Of a stretch of DNA of 64,000 bases, positions 18,524 through 27,573 are shown piece after piece. Position 1 is the first letter of the stretch, and every line of letters begins with the position of its first letter. The notes beneath the pieces are model-generated. The model did no database searches and was not told where the DNA came from. It was given only the letters and a program-made list of their open reading frames with translations. The stretch is from Neisseriaceae bacterium CLB008 (lineage in GTDB: Bacteria > Pseudomonadota > Gammaproteobacteria > Burkholderiales > Neisseriaceae), in contig CP166133.1 in assembly GCA_041228285.1 (NCBI GenBank), positions 1,116,001 to 1,180,000 of the forward strand. The letters run 5' to 3'. A program made the translations under genes and the position numbers.

Positions 18524-18893
18524 ACGATTCTCCTTGTAACTATTGGGGTTTTTATTGTTTTTATAGATTGCTTGAATTTAAAACGGCAGGCTTGATATTT
18601 TTTGATAGAAATCATGCGTGTTTTAGCATAGCTTTAAATGACATCTGCTGGCGCCATTTTCATAACACGCTGTTTTAATGTTTGAAATATGTTGTTTTGA
18701 TGTGGGTCGAGACGATTAGGGCAATGCGGTCTGAGCATAGCCATCGCTTGAATGCCTTATTGAAAGATGGCATTGGCGCTGCGCCTGCGTCGGAGGGGCT
18801 AGTTTAAAGCGCCTACAGTGGGGTGTAATCGTGTACGAGCAGCGCCGTTTATTTGGTAAGATAGGCCTTTGTGTTGAGTGAATGAGGGCGCTA
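18524..18893. promoter_or_regulatory. Divergent promoter region, no gene seen
   Basis: About 370 bases between the minus-strand DapA-like gene and the plus-strand thioesterase gene. The left half is AT-rich and suitable for a promoter. I find no convincing operator, RNA gene or small protein. Confidence 0.3.
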
Positions 18894-19370
18894 ATGAAAC
18901 AACAACCCATTGCTTTTCAAGATCTTTATGCCGAGGCGTTTAGCCACTGCTATGGCTGTGGCCGTCATAACGTGGATGGCCATCATTTAAAAAGCTTCTG
19001 GGGCGAAACCAAAGCCCAGACGCTGGCCCACATTACCCCTGCCAATATTTACACTGGCGGCGTACCTGATCATCTGTATGGTGGATTGATCGCTTCGCTG
19101 TTGGACTGCCACGGTACCGCCTCGGCAGCGGCTTTTGTCGGTGAAGCCTTGGGCCTGCCGTTTGATGGCTCACAGCCGTTGCCGCGCTGCGTGACCGGCT
19201 CTTTAAACATCACCTTTCTAAAACCGACGCCGGTGGAGACAGAATTGACCGTCGTGGGCCGCTTGCTTGCCATAGAGGGGCGTAAGGTCTCTGTGGCGCT
19301 CAGCCTTTGGGCTGGCCAGACCGAGTGCGCTCGGGCGGACATGCTGGCGATTCAGCTATTGGCTGCGTGA
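18894..19370 (+). CDS. PaaI/4HBT-type hotdog thioesterase
   Basis: 158 residues from the ATG at 18894 (GAGGG upstream; an ATG four codons earlier is less well placed). The hotdog signature is visible in YGGLIASLLDCHGTASAAAF followed by GSLNITFLKPTPVETELTVVG. A short Cys-containing N-terminal motif (HCYGCGRHNVDGHHLKSFW) is typical of one PaaI-like subgroup. Expected to hydrolyse acyl-CoA thioesters in the cytoplasm. Confidence 0.85.
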   Translation: MKQQPIAFQDLYAEAFSHCYGCGRHNVDGHHLKSFWGETKAQTLAHITPANIYTGGVPDHLYGGLIASLLDCHGTASAAAFVGEALGLPFDGSQPLPRCVTGSLNITFLKPTPVETELTVVGRLLAIEGRKVSVALSLWAGQTECARADMLAIQLLAA

Positions 19371-19397
19371 GCTTGGCTTGGGGCGATGTTTAGCGGC

Positions 19398-20330
19398 TTA
19401 GTCCATGGCGTTGATAAAGTCGGTCTCTTGAGTCAGCTTTTTCGGTAGTTCATTGGCAAAATATTCCACGCAGGCGCGCAGCTTGGCCGAACTGCTTAGG
19501 CGATTGGGGTAGAGGGCCCAAATATGGGCTTCTTGCCAATAGCTGGGCAAAACATGGACCAGCCGTCCTTGGACGAGGTCATCGTAGACGTCCCAGAGCG
19601 AGCGCAGCATGATGCCGTGGCCAGATAAAGCCCACTGCTTGACTAGGTGGCCATTATTGGAGGCCAGCCGCCCTGAGATTTTGATGTTTTGCTTGCCTTG
19701 CTGGTTGTTGAGCTCCCAGATGGCAAAGGGACGGTCTTTTTCTTTAATCGCCAAACATTCGTGGCTGAGTAAGTCGTTCAGCGTTTTGGGCGTGCCGCGT
19801 TGGGCTAAGTAGTCAGCCGATGCGCACAGTATGCGGCGATTGTTGACCAGTTTTTTAGCAATCACGTTAGGGGCAATTTCATTGCCGATGTAAATGTCCA
19901 AATCAATGCGTTTACTGATTAAATCTTGGGCGTGGTCGACGGTGTCGAAGCGAATTTTAATTTGCGGAAAGGCGCGGGCGAACTCGGATAAGATGGGCGT
20001 GACAAATTGACGGCCAAATCCTGAGGTGCTGGTGATGTATAAAGAGCCTGATGGCGTGTCGGAATGGCTGGTGACGATCTCGGTCATGCTGTTTAAATCG
20101 CTCACCACATTACAGCCCCAGTCGTACACCACTTCGCCATCCTCGGTAAGGGTGAGGGTGCGGGTGTTGCGGTGCAGCAATCGACAGCCCAAGGTTTTTT
20201 CCAGAATTTGCATTCTTTTGCTGATGTAGGCAGGCGACACCCCCATTTCGTCGGCGGCCTTGATGAAGCTCAGGTTTCTCACAACCTGGATGAATACAAG
20301 CAAGTCATTAGTTTGTGGCAAGTTGTTCAC
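19398..20330 (-). CDS. LysR-family regulator, DmlR-like
   Basis: 310 residues. The winged HTH lies at about residues 8-65 (LSFIKAADEMGVSPAYISKRMQILEKTLG), followed by the co-inducer domain (GSLYITSTSGFGRQFVTPILSEF...). It is transcribed divergently from the CntB-like reductase gene at 20571, with a 240-bp shared intergenic region. LysR genes of this sub-branch flank carnitine and D-malate catabolic genes in other bacteria. Control of the carnitine-type cluster is inferred from that and from position. Confidence 0.85.
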   Translation of the reverse strand: MNNLPQTNDLLVFIQVVRNLSFIKAADEMGVSPAYISKRMQILEKTLGCRLLHRNTRTLTLTEDGEVVYDWGCNVVSDLNSMTEIVTSHSDTPSGSLYITSTSGFGRQFVTPILSEFARAFPQIKIRFDTVDHAQDLISKRIDLDIYIGNEIAPNVIAKKLVNNRRILCASADYLAQRGTPKTLNDLLSHECLAIKEKDRPFAIWELNNQQGKQNIKISGRLASNNGHLVKQWALSGHGIMLRSLWDVYDDLVQGRLVHVLPSYWQEAHIWALYPNRLSSSAKLRACVEYFANELPKKLTQETDFINAMD

Positions 20331-20570
20331 GAATCGTGTCCTCTGTATTTATACTTTATGAGATTCATTATTGTTGTTTTTATATTATGCTAGTACATTG
20401 CAACAACGGCCGTTAAGTGGGGAGACTGAGGGCTGTTGGCGCATCATCAACGTCACGATGTAGGACACAGAGGACAAGCTCTGAGAGTATCAAAGTAATT
20501 TAGACTAAACAAGAGGGCAGTCTCACTCACGAGGACTCTGCCCCCCAGAACAAACTGAAAAGGTGACGCC

Positions 20571-21542
20571 ATGGAAACGCCAGCGCATTGGTTGGGTGTG
20601 AAAGTCATTGCCATTGAACAGCTGACGCCGTTGATTAAGCGCTTTACGTTTGAGCGCCTCAATGGCCAAGATTTTCCTGCCTTTGCGGCGGGTAGCCACA
20701 TTTTCCTTAAAATCAAAGCCTCTGATAAAAGTTACAGCAATACCTATTCTTTAATGGGGGGTTTGACGCAGCTAAGGTATTATCAAATCAGTGTCCGCCT
20801 AGAGGAGAATGGCGAGGGCGGCACCAAGTTTCTGCACGACCAGATTAAGGTGGGCGATGAGCTAGAGGTGTCTACGCCGCACAATCTTTTTCCTTTATCC
20901 GACGACCCAAGCTGCCCACATGTCTTAATTGCAGGCGGGATTGGTATTACCCCCTGCATGACCCATCTCGAAGCCTTACACCAGCGCCAGGCCGATTATC
21001 AACTGCACTATGCTTTTCGCGCTCCTGAGCATGGCGCTCTGGTCGATGATTTACGCCGCAGCGTGCATCAGCCTCATTGTCATTACTACATCGACAGTGA
21101 ACAGCAATCCCTACATGTGCCCACATTATTGGCATCGCTGCCGAAGCAGAGTCATCTATACGTGTGCGGGCCACAGTCTTTATTAGATGAAGTGATTTGG
21201 GAGGCGTCAGAACAAGGCTTTGCGCCGGAGCAGGTGCATTATGAGTTGTTTACGGCCAAGGTGCCGCAAGAAGCAAATGCGTTTACCGTGGTGTTGGCTC
21301 AGTCAGGCTTAGAAATCGATGTGGCCGCCAATCAGAGCATCTTGCAGGCGATTGAGGGGCACGATTTTGAGGTGGAATGTTTGTGTCGAGAGGGCGTATG
21401 CGGCACCTGCGAAACCACCATTGTTTCGGGTACAGCTGAACATTATGACCAGTATTTGGACGATGAGGAAAAGGCGGCGCAAAAAACCATGATGATTTGC
21501 GTTTCGCGGGCGCGTGGCCCAAAAATCATTCTCGATCTGTAA
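20571..21542 (+). CDS. CntB-like Rieske oxygenase reductase (copy 1)
   Basis: 323 residues. An FMN-binding ferredoxin-reductase-like barrel comes first (NTYSLMG), then the NAD(P)H site (IAGGIGITPCMTHLEAL, YVCGPQSLL), then a C-terminal plant-type 2Fe-2S domain with CLCREGVCGTC and a distal Cys in MMICVSRA. This domain order is that of the phthalate-dioxygenase-reductase family to which CntB/YeaX belongs. It passes electrons from NAD(P)H to a Rieske oxygenase. Clearly homologous to the copy at 23242-24201 but encoded alone, divergent from the LysR gene, and away from the oxygenase gene. Confidence 0.85.
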   Translation: METPAHWLGVKVIAIEQLTPLIKRFTFERLNGQDFPAFAAGSHIFLKIKASDKSYSNTYSLMGGLTQLRYYQISVRLEENGEGGTKFLHDQIKVGDELEVSTPHNLFPLSDDPSCPHVLIAGGIGITPCMTHLEALHQRQADYQLHYAFRAPEHGALVDDLRRSVHQPHCHYYIDSEQQSLHVPTLLASLPKQSHLYVCGPQSLLDEVIWEASEQGFAPEQVHYELFTAKVPQEANAFTVVLAQSGLEIDVAANQSILQAIEGHDFEVECLCREGVCGTCETTIVSGTAEHYDQYLDDEEKAAQKTMMICVSRARGPKIILDL

Positions 21543-21543
21543 T

Positions 21544-21572
21544 AGGCCTGGTGAACCCAGGCCTGTTTTTTT
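21544..21572 (+). terminator. Terminator after reductase copy 1
   Basis: AGGCCTGG (21544-21551) pairs with CCAGGCCT (21557-21564) around TGAAC, followed by GTTTTTTT. It lies between convergent genes. Confidence 0.85.
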
Positions 21573-23205
21573 AGCTGAAATAGCTGAAATGCTGGCCCAT
21601 TTCGGCAATAAACGGCGCTTGCTCGTCGATTTCCAATAGGATGGGGCCCGTCATTTGGCCAGCCGCCAATAGGCCGGCGGTCAGTTCGGCTTCGCTGTGA
21701 ATGTGTCGGTGTTGGGCGCCCATGGCTTGGGCGATGAGGGCGAAATCAGGCGCACTGATGTCCACGCCAATGGTCGGCAAGGATTTTTCTTTCATGTAGC
21801 TGCGTATTTCGCCATAGCCTTGGTTGTGCCACAAAACGATGATGATGGGCAGGCGACACTCTGTCGCACACATTAATTCAGGCAAGGAAAACTGTATGCC
21901 GCCATCGCCCACTAAACACACAATGGGCTGATCGGTGGCTAATTGCGCCCCGATTGCTGCAGGCAGAGCGTAGCCTAAAGTACCGTAGCCCGTGGCTGAA
22001 TTAAACCATCGCCGCGGTGCTGGCGCCATATAGCCATGATTGCCGCTGTAAACTGGCTGGGTTGAATCCCCTACGATGATGGCTTCAGGCAAGGTGGTTT
22101 GGATGGATTTTAACAGCGCATTTTGTCCGGCCCAGTTGGCCGGATAGCCCTGAATTAAGGCTTGCTTTGCGGTGGCCACGCGTTGGTGTTGGGCTGGGTT
22201 GATAGGCCTGGGCGCTAGGCGTTGGCATAGGCCATTAATGGCGGTGGCGGCATGGCCGACGATGGCCAAATCAGCGATGAAGGATCGGTGTGCCTGTCTG
22301 GCGTCGATGTCGATGCGGATGAGCTTGCCCTGAATGTGCATGCCGTGATCGACGTATAAATCATAATCGGTTTGTCCAAGCTCGGTGCCAATGGCCAATA
22401 CGACGTCGGCCTCTTGGATCAGCTGGCGCACCGGTGCGAAGGTAGCGTTACTGCCTAGATGCAAAGGGTGGTCGGCGGGTAGCAGGCCTTTGGCATTGAT
22501 GGTGGTCGTGGCCGGGGCCTGTAAGGCTTCGACTAGGCGCAATACCATGGCGGGATCGGCCTGAACGCAGCCGCCGCCCAATAAGATCATGGGCCGTTGT
22601 GCGGCCTGTAATTGTGCCGCTGCGGCATCGAGTAGCTGAGCCGCAGGTTCCGGCGGTGCGGCCGTGGCCCCTACGTGCCAAGACACATGGTCGGCCTTGG
22701 CGGTGATGACGTCTAGGGGCAGCTGTAGGTGGACGGGCCCGGGCTTGGCGCTCTTAAAAAAAGTAAACGCTTCGGCCAGCGCCTTCGGCAGCTGTTCGGG
22801 CGACCAGATGGTCTGGCTATAGGCGGCGACCTGGGCAATTAAGGCCTGTTGATTAGGAAGCTCGTGCAGATGGCCCTCTTGGCTACCGGTGACGGCAATG
22901 GGATTGACGCTGGAGATCACCAGCATGGGGATGGCGTCCGCCGCTGCTTGGGCCATGGCGGTCATGATATTGGTCATGCCTGGCCCGGTTATGATGAAGC
23001 AGACGCCAGGCTTGCCCGACACGCGGGCATAGCCATCGGCCATAAAGCCCGCGCCTTGTTCGTGCCGCGGGGTAATGTGCTGGATGCGGGTATTGGGCAA
23101 ACCGCGATAAAGCTCAACGGTGTGGACGCCGGGGATGCCAAAAACGGTGTCTACACCATAGGCTTCGAGCAAGGCGACCAATAGTTCGCCACAGGTTTGG
23201 CTCAT
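21571..23205 (-). CDS. Thiamine-pyrophosphate-dependent enzyme (acetolactate synthase / AruI-like superfamily)
   Basis: 544 residues. The N-terminal PYR domain contains the catalytic Glu49 in RHEQGAGFMADGYAR. A central Rossmann domain follows (RPMILLGGGCVQAD), then a C-terminal TPP-binding domain with the GDGGIQFSLPEL...NQGYG motif that binds the diphosphate and Mg. The family includes acetolactate synthase, glyoxylate carboligase and 2-oxo-acid decarboxylases such as AruI. It is encoded last in the minus-strand run BCCT - cntA - cntB - this gene, only 36 bp after the reductase. It may therefore process a product of quaternary amine catabolism; the actual reaction is not deducible. Confidence 0.85.
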   Translation of the reverse strand: MSQTCGELLVALLEAYGVDTVFGIPGVHTVELYRGLPNTRIQHITPRHEQGAGFMADGYARVSGKPGVCFIITGPGMTNIMTAMAQAAADAIPMLVISSVNPIAVTGSQEGHLHELPNQQALIAQVAAYSQTIWSPEQLPKALAEAFTFFKSAKPGPVHLQLPLDVITAKADHVSWHVGATAAPPEPAAQLLDAAAAQLQAAQRPMILLGGGCVQADPAMVLRLVEALQAPATTTINAKGLLPADHPLHLGSNATFAPVRQLIQEADVVLAIGTELGQTDYDLYVDHGMHIQGKLIRIDIDARQAHRSFIADLAIVGHAATAINGLCQRLAPRPINPAQHQRVATAKQALIQGYPANWAGQNALLKSIQTTLPEAIIVGDSTQPVYSGNHGYMAPAPRRWFNSATGYGTLGYALPAAIGAQLATDQPIVCLVGDGGIQFSLPELMCATECRLPIIIVLWHNQGYGEIRSYMKEKSLPTIGVDISAPDFALIAQAMGAQHRHIHSEAELTAGLLAAGQMTGPILLEIDEQAPFIAEMGQHFSYFS

Positions 23206-23241
23206 GATTATTCCTTTTTGTGTGTGGATGATGATCAGGCT

Positions 23242-24201
23242 TTAGAGGTCTAGCGTAATGTGCTGGCCTTTGGCGCGGGACACGCAAATCATCATGGTTT
23301 TTTGGGCGGCTTTTTCATCGTCGTCCAGATACTGATCGTAGTGTTCGGCTTCTCCTGCCACGATGGCGGTTTCGCAGGTGCCACACACGCCTTCGCGACA
23401 GAGGCACTCTACCTCAATACCCAGAGTTTCAATGGCCTGGATGATGCTTTGATTGGGCGCAACCGTGATTTCGTGGCCAGATTTGGCCAGCGTGACGGTA
23501 AACGCCGCAGCGGTTTCTGGCTGGGTGGCGCTGAATTGCTCCCAATGAATGTGGCTGTCGGGATAGCCAAACTGCTGGCACAGCTCGATGGTATTGTCGA
23601 TGAGCGACTGTGGCCCACACACATAGACATGGGTGTCGGCTGGCTGTTGCTGTAGCAAGGTGGTTAAGTCCAGCTTTTGGCCCTCGCTTTGGCTGTAGTA
23701 ATGGCAATGAGGTTGATGTGTGCCTTGCTGTAAATCCTGGACAAAGGCGCCGTGCTCGGCTGAGCGAAAGGCGTAATGAAGCTCGTAATGGGCTTGACGG
23801 TTGTGTAGCTCTTCTAGCTGCGGAATGAAGGGCGTAATGCCGATGCCGCCAGCAATCAATAGGTGTTTGTGTTCTGACTGAGCCAGGGTAAACAGGTTAT
23901 TGGGCTCGGAAATTTGTACGATGTCGCCAATGCTTAATGCTTCATGCATGTAGGCGGAGCCCCCTTTACTGTGTTCCTCTTTGCGCACACAAATTTGGTA
24001 ATGTTGTGTATCTTGGGGCAAATTGGTTAAGGAATAGGCATTGGATAAGGTGTCGTTCATCTTCACCAAAATATGGCTGCCGCCGGTAAAGGCAGGCATG
24101 GCCAAGCCATTAGGGCGACAAAAGGTGAAGCGTTTGATTAAAGGGGTTAAGGTTTCAATGTGGCTGACCTTAACCGGCATTAGGGCGTATGAACTAGACA
24201 T
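23242..24201 (-). CDS. cntB: Carnitine monooxygenase reductase subunit, CntB-like (copy 2)
   Basis: 319 residues with the same order as copy 1: flavin barrel (NAYSLTNLP), NAD(P)H site (IAGGIGITPFIPQLEEL, YVCGPQSLI), and 2Fe-2S domain (CLCREGVCGTC). It is encoded directly after the CntA-like oxygenase in the same direction, which makes it the likely redox partner. The two genes are separated by a strong perfect hairpin (24258-24292). It should transfer NAD(P)H electrons to the CntA Rieske centre. Confidence 0.87.
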   Translation of the reverse strand: MSSSYALMPVKVSHIETLTPLIKRFTFCRPNGLAMPAFTGGSHILVKMNDTLSNAYSLTNLPQDTQHYQICVRKEEHSKGGSAYMHEALSIGDIVQISEPNNLFTLAQSEHKHLLIAGGIGITPFIPQLEELHNRQAHYELHYAFRSAEHGAFVQDLQQGTHQPHCHYYSQSEGQKLDLTTLLQQQPADTHVYVCGPQSLIDNTIELCQQFGYPDSHIHWEQFSATQPETAAAFTVTLAKSGHEITVAPNQSIIQAIETLGIEVECLCREGVCGTCETAIVAGEAEHYDQYLDDDEKAAQKTMMICVSRAKGQHITLDL

Positions 24202-24257
24202 AATAGGGGCGCTTTCTCTCGGTTTCTTATGGATGAACCTTACATTCGGGGCTTCAG

Positions 24258-24292
24258 GTAACAGGCAGGCGGCGAAGCCGCCTGCCTGTTAC
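24258..24292 (-). other. Perfect 16-bp hairpin between cntA and cntB
   Basis: GTAACAGGCAGGCGGC pairs base for base with its complement at 24277-24292 around a GAA loop. There is no T-run on either strand, so it is not a classical terminator. Its place directly after the cntA stop suggests an mRNA-stabilising or processing hairpin that would raise oxygenase relative to reductase. Confidence 0.7.
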
Positions 24293-24295
24293 TGC

Positions 24296-25414
24296 TTACT
24301 CTTGGTAGTATTGCGCCACCAAGTTGTGGAAGTGGGCAATGCCGTGCTCGCTGATGCCCGAGCGTTGCCTGTCGGTCATGATGCGGCCTTGGCCGCGATA
24401 GCCGCGTGATTTCAAGCCACGCTGCACGCTTTCAACCAAGCGCAAATCTTCTGGACGGAAGACGGTGCGATACCACTCTATCAACTCAAGTTGTTTTTGC
24501 GTTAATTCTTCATTTAAGAAGTAGATTTCATAGTATTGAACAGTGGTGTGGGCGTCTTTGGGGAACTCATAAATCACCGTCATGAAGTCGCCGCCAGGAT
24601 TGACGTTGAACATGGTGCAAGGCCAGAGCCAAAAGCCACTGAAGGAGGCATCGGTCACGCCAGGTTCCAGCTTAAAGGATTTTTCTGACGAGCGGGCGTA
24701 GCCAAATTGCAGCGTCCAGTTGCCGTGAAGCGTGTGCCAGTATTTGTCGACCTGAACCGAATCGGAAAAGCCTGGGTGGGCGGGCGCACAGTGGTAGCAC
24801 TCCATGTAGTTGTCGACGATGATTTTCCAGTTGGCCGGCGTTTCCGTGATGTAGCGCGCGGCACGTTTTAAGTCTTTGACAAAGTCGCATGATTCTAAAA
24901 AGCGGTCGGCCAGCCCGGCCAGTTGGCTTTCGACGTTGCCGGCTTCCATGTCCATATTGATGAAGATAAAGCCAGCGTATTCCTCTACCTGTACCGGTAC
25001 TAGGCTAGAGCGCTCTTTATCAAAGCTTTCTACATGCTCACAGTTACGCGCTAAGGCCAATTGGCCATCGAGCTTAAAGGTCCAGGCGTGGTAGGGGCAG
25101 GTGATCACGTTTTTGGCCTTGCCGCTGCCGCTCATTAATTCATGACCACGATGTGGGCAGACGTTGTAAAACGCGCGCAGAACCGCGTCTTTACCGCGCA
25201 CGATTAAAATGTTTTCGCCAACGATCTCGCGGGTGATGTAGTCGTTTGGATTGGCCAATTCGCTACCGTGAGCCACGCAGAGCCAACTTTTGGTGAAAAT
25301 GGTTTCTTTTTCATGCTCAAAAGCCGCTTGGTCGGTATAGTATTCCTTGGGCAAGGTGTAAGCCACATCAGGGTTTTGGCAAAAGTCTTGCGGCAGTTTT
25401 GGTAGGTTTCCCAT
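24296..25414 (-). CDS. cntA: Carnitine (quaternary amine) monooxygenase oxygenase subunit CntA
   Basis: Start at 25414, preceded by AAAGGAGA, giving 372 residues, the normal CntA length. The Rieske 2Fe-2S ligands are Cys86/His88 (CPHRGHE) and Cys106/His109 (CPYHAW). The mononuclear iron site is in NYMECYHCAPAHPGF with His208 and His213. The residue bridging the two centres is Glu205 instead of the Asp found in most Rieske oxygenases; Glu at this position is the CntA hallmark. The enzyme cleaves L-carnitine (and related betaines) to trimethylamine and an aldehyde, malic semialdehyde for carnitine. The BCCT transporter gene is immediately upstream (22-bp gap). Confidence 0.92.
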   Translation of the reverse strand: MGNLPKLPQDFCQNPDVAYTLPKEYYTDQAAFEHEKETIFTKSWLCVAHGSELANPNDYITREIVGENILIVRGKDAVLRAFYNVCPHRGHELMSGSGKAKNVITCPYHAWTFKLDGQLALARNCEHVESFDKERSSLVPVQVEEYAGFIFINMDMEAGNVESQLAGLADRFLESCDFVKDLKRAARYITETPANWKIIVDNYMECYHCAPAHPGFSDSVQVDKYWHTLHGNWTLQFGYARSSEKSFKLEPGVTDASFSGFWLWPCTMFNVNPGGDFMTVIYEFPKDAHTTVQYYEIYFLNEELTQKQLELIEWYRTVFRPEDLRLVESVQRGLKSRGYRGQGRIMTDRQRSGISEHGIAHFHNLVAQYYQE

Positions 25415-25436
25415 GAGGTTTCTCCTTTGATTGATC

Positions 25437-27056
25437 TTATTGAATGGTCGGTGGGGTGGTTTCTTGAGCAGGCGCCATGGTTTTAGCCGTCGACGCTGCC
25501 GGCCCTTGATGATCAGGGGCGTATTTGTTTTCAATGTCATGAGCGGATGCATGGCCATAGTCTTGGATCAGCCATTTGATGAAGCCATAGGTCTGAATCA
25601 AGATGATTACGATAAACGGTAAAGCCGTGATGATGGTGGCAGCCTTCATGGTGTCGAGCGGCGCATTGGCAAAAATCATGGCAATGGGCACCAGGGTCAA
25701 CATCACACACCAAAATAGGCGCGAATTAGGGGAGGGATCTTCACCCTCTTTAAGGCCGCGAACGCAGGTGGCCGAAACGGCGTAGCCAACGGCATCCATA
25801 TGCGCCGCCAAATACACGGCCATGATCAGCAAGAAGGCCCACATCAAGGCTTTACCAAAGGGCAATAAGGTCAATAATTGGCCAATGGCTTTTTCGCCGC
25901 CTTCAGCGCTCAATACCTGCGGTACATTGACGGTGCCTTGAATAAAGCTGTACACGCTGAAGTTTTCCAAAATGCCGTACATAAACCAGCTAGCGGTACA
26001 GCCGGCGACGATCAAAGCCAGAACCACTTCGCGGATGCTTCGGCCCTTAGACACGCGGGTGACAAATAAGGCCACGCCAGGGGCGTAGGAAATCCACCAC
26101 AGCCAGTAAAAGACGGTCCAGTCGCGGGTAAATTGGCCCGTGCCCATCGGGTCGGTGAATAGGCTCATGCCCATAAAGTTGGTGGCCATCAGACCAAGGC
26201 TATTGAGGGTGTTGTTTAAAATAAATTCGGTGGGACCAAAGCACAAAATGTACAGCGCAAACAGAATAATGCCGTAGCACACAAACTGGCTTAAGCGCTT
26301 CATGCCGCTGTCCATGCCAACGTAGGAGCTTAAGGCGAACAGAATCGACACCACCAGAATAATGGTGACCTTGGTGACAAAGGTATTGGGAATGCCGGTG
26401 AGTAAGGACAAAATATTGGTGAACGTGACGGCGGTCAGCACCAAAGAAATGGTTAAGGCACCAAACATGCACAGCAAAAACAAGAGGTCGACAAAGCGGC
26501 CTACCAGGCCGGTGGCTTTAAAGCCGGTAATGGCTTCAACAATAGCGGCTAGGCTGAGGCCCTTGTTCTTGCGTACATAATAGTGGTAGCACAGGCTAAT
26601 AGAGGCTAGGGCAAAAATGGACCAAGCGCTAGGGCCGTAGTGAAAAAATGAATAGGCCACGCTGTATTTAAGGGAGTCAGGCGTGTTGGCCACGAGGTTA
26701 AGGCCAGGCGTTTGGTAATAATATGCCCAGTCTAAAAAGCCCCAATAGAGGGTGGCCGAGCCCATGCCGGATAAGAAAAACATAAAAATCCAGGTGAGCG
26801 TGCCGTACTCGGGCTTCTCTTTGCCGAGGCGAATTTTGCCAAATTTGCTCAGCGCCAGCCAAACGCAAAAGACTACGGACAATAAGGTAAAGATGAGTAC
26901 GGGGGCGGTAAACACGCGCGTGGTCCAGGCCATCATCTGACTGGCCAGCGTGATGGAGCCTTCTGAAAAGATAGAGAGCCCAGCCACGGATAAAAAAACA
27001 ATGGTCAGCGTCAGGGCGGCCAACGGCTTATCTATCGAAGTGGTTCGATGAGTCAT
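25437..27056 (-). CDS. BCCT-family betaine/carnitine/choline transporter
   Basis: 539 residues with about 12 membrane segments. BCCT signatures are SGMGSATLYWGFLDWAYYY near the start, the SYAPGVALFVTRVSKGRSIREV segment and the Trp-rich FYWLWWISYAPG. The long charged C-terminal tail contains a Pro/Thr-rich end. First gene of the cntA operon, so it most likely imports carnitine, gamma-butyrobetaine or glycine betaine as substrate for CntA. Confidence 0.9.
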   Translation of the reverse strand: MTHRTTSIDKPLAALTLTIVFLSVAGLSIFSEGSITLASQMMAWTTRVFTAPVLIFTLLSVVFCVWLALSKFGKIRLGKEKPEYGTLTWIFMFFLSGMGSATLYWGFLDWAYYYQTPGLNLVANTPDSLKYSVAYSFFHYGPSAWSIFALASISLCYHYYVRKNKGLSLAAIVEAITGFKATGLVGRFVDLLFLLCMFGALTISLVLTAVTFTNILSLLTGIPNTFVTKVTIILVVSILFALSSYVGMDSGMKRLSQFVCYGIILFALYILCFGPTEFILNNTLNSLGLMATNFMGMSLFTDPMGTGQFTRDWTVFYWLWWISYAPGVALFVTRVSKGRSIREVVLALIVAGCTASWFMYGILENFSVYSFIQGTVNVPQVLSAEGGEKAIGQLLTLLPFGKALMWAFLLIMAVYLAAHMDAVGYAVSATCVRGLKEGEDPSPNSRLFWCVMLTLVPIAMIFANAPLDTMKAATIITALPFIVIILIQTYGFIKWLIQDYGHASAHDIENKYAPDHQGPAASTAKTMAPAQETTPPTIQ

Positions 27057-27573
27057 GATGTTCCTTCCTTTGTAGAGGTGGCGTCTAATGGTTGCTTTGC
27101 GGTGAAAGCTATTGTTTTTATAGGGTGATACGATGAGGCAAAATTAAAGTACCATAGAACCGTCTGAATTAGAGTGTTTAAACTATGACTGTACAGAACA
27201 CGAATCGTGATCGATTAACCTTCAGGCTCAGCCTGAAAGCCTGTTTTACATTTTTGGTTGCTATGTAGAACCAGCGTTTTATCGTCTTAAACGTGTTTGC
27301 TTGTGTTGGAGATGGGTGGCGGTTGGGGCCAATAGGACTAACTGATGTCGTGGGGCGCCATCAATCGTTTATGTAGGGGTGAGCATCATAGGAGTAGGCT
27401 AGTTCATCTTATAAATTGACTAGTCAGTCTATTTTGTATATCGTATGAAAGGGGCCGACCAGCCTATTTATAGATGAGCATACGCGTGGCCGTAGGCTTG
27501 CTTTAGGGTTACGGCAGGGCTTAGCCAAACACATGACAACGCATAAAAAGCGTCAGTATCAGTAGGTGATGAC
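27057..27573. promoter_or_regulatory. Divergent regulatory region between BCCT and DUF7000-like genes
   Basis: About 517 bases without a supported gene. It contains a 17-base palindrome at 27221-27237 (TTCAGGCT-C-AGCCTGAA) about 165 bp upstream of the BCCT start, and a promoter-overlapping dyad at 27416-27431 facing the plus-strand gene (listed separately). Confidence 0.5.
27416..27431 (+). promoter_or_regulatory. TTGACT-N4-AGTCTA dyad, copy A
   Basis: TTGACTAGTCAGTCTA, preceded by ATAAA and followed by a TATATC-like -10 element. The same block occurs at 39797-39812 and, on the minus strand with a different N4, at 43190-43205. It lies 142 bp upstream of the gene at 27574. Confidence 0.6.

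Noticed and set aside
25415-25558. N-terminal extension of the CntA frame by 48 codons.
   Set aside because: It overlaps the BCCT coding region, is Arg-rich, and the internal ATG at 25414 has a perfect ribosome site and gives the family length.
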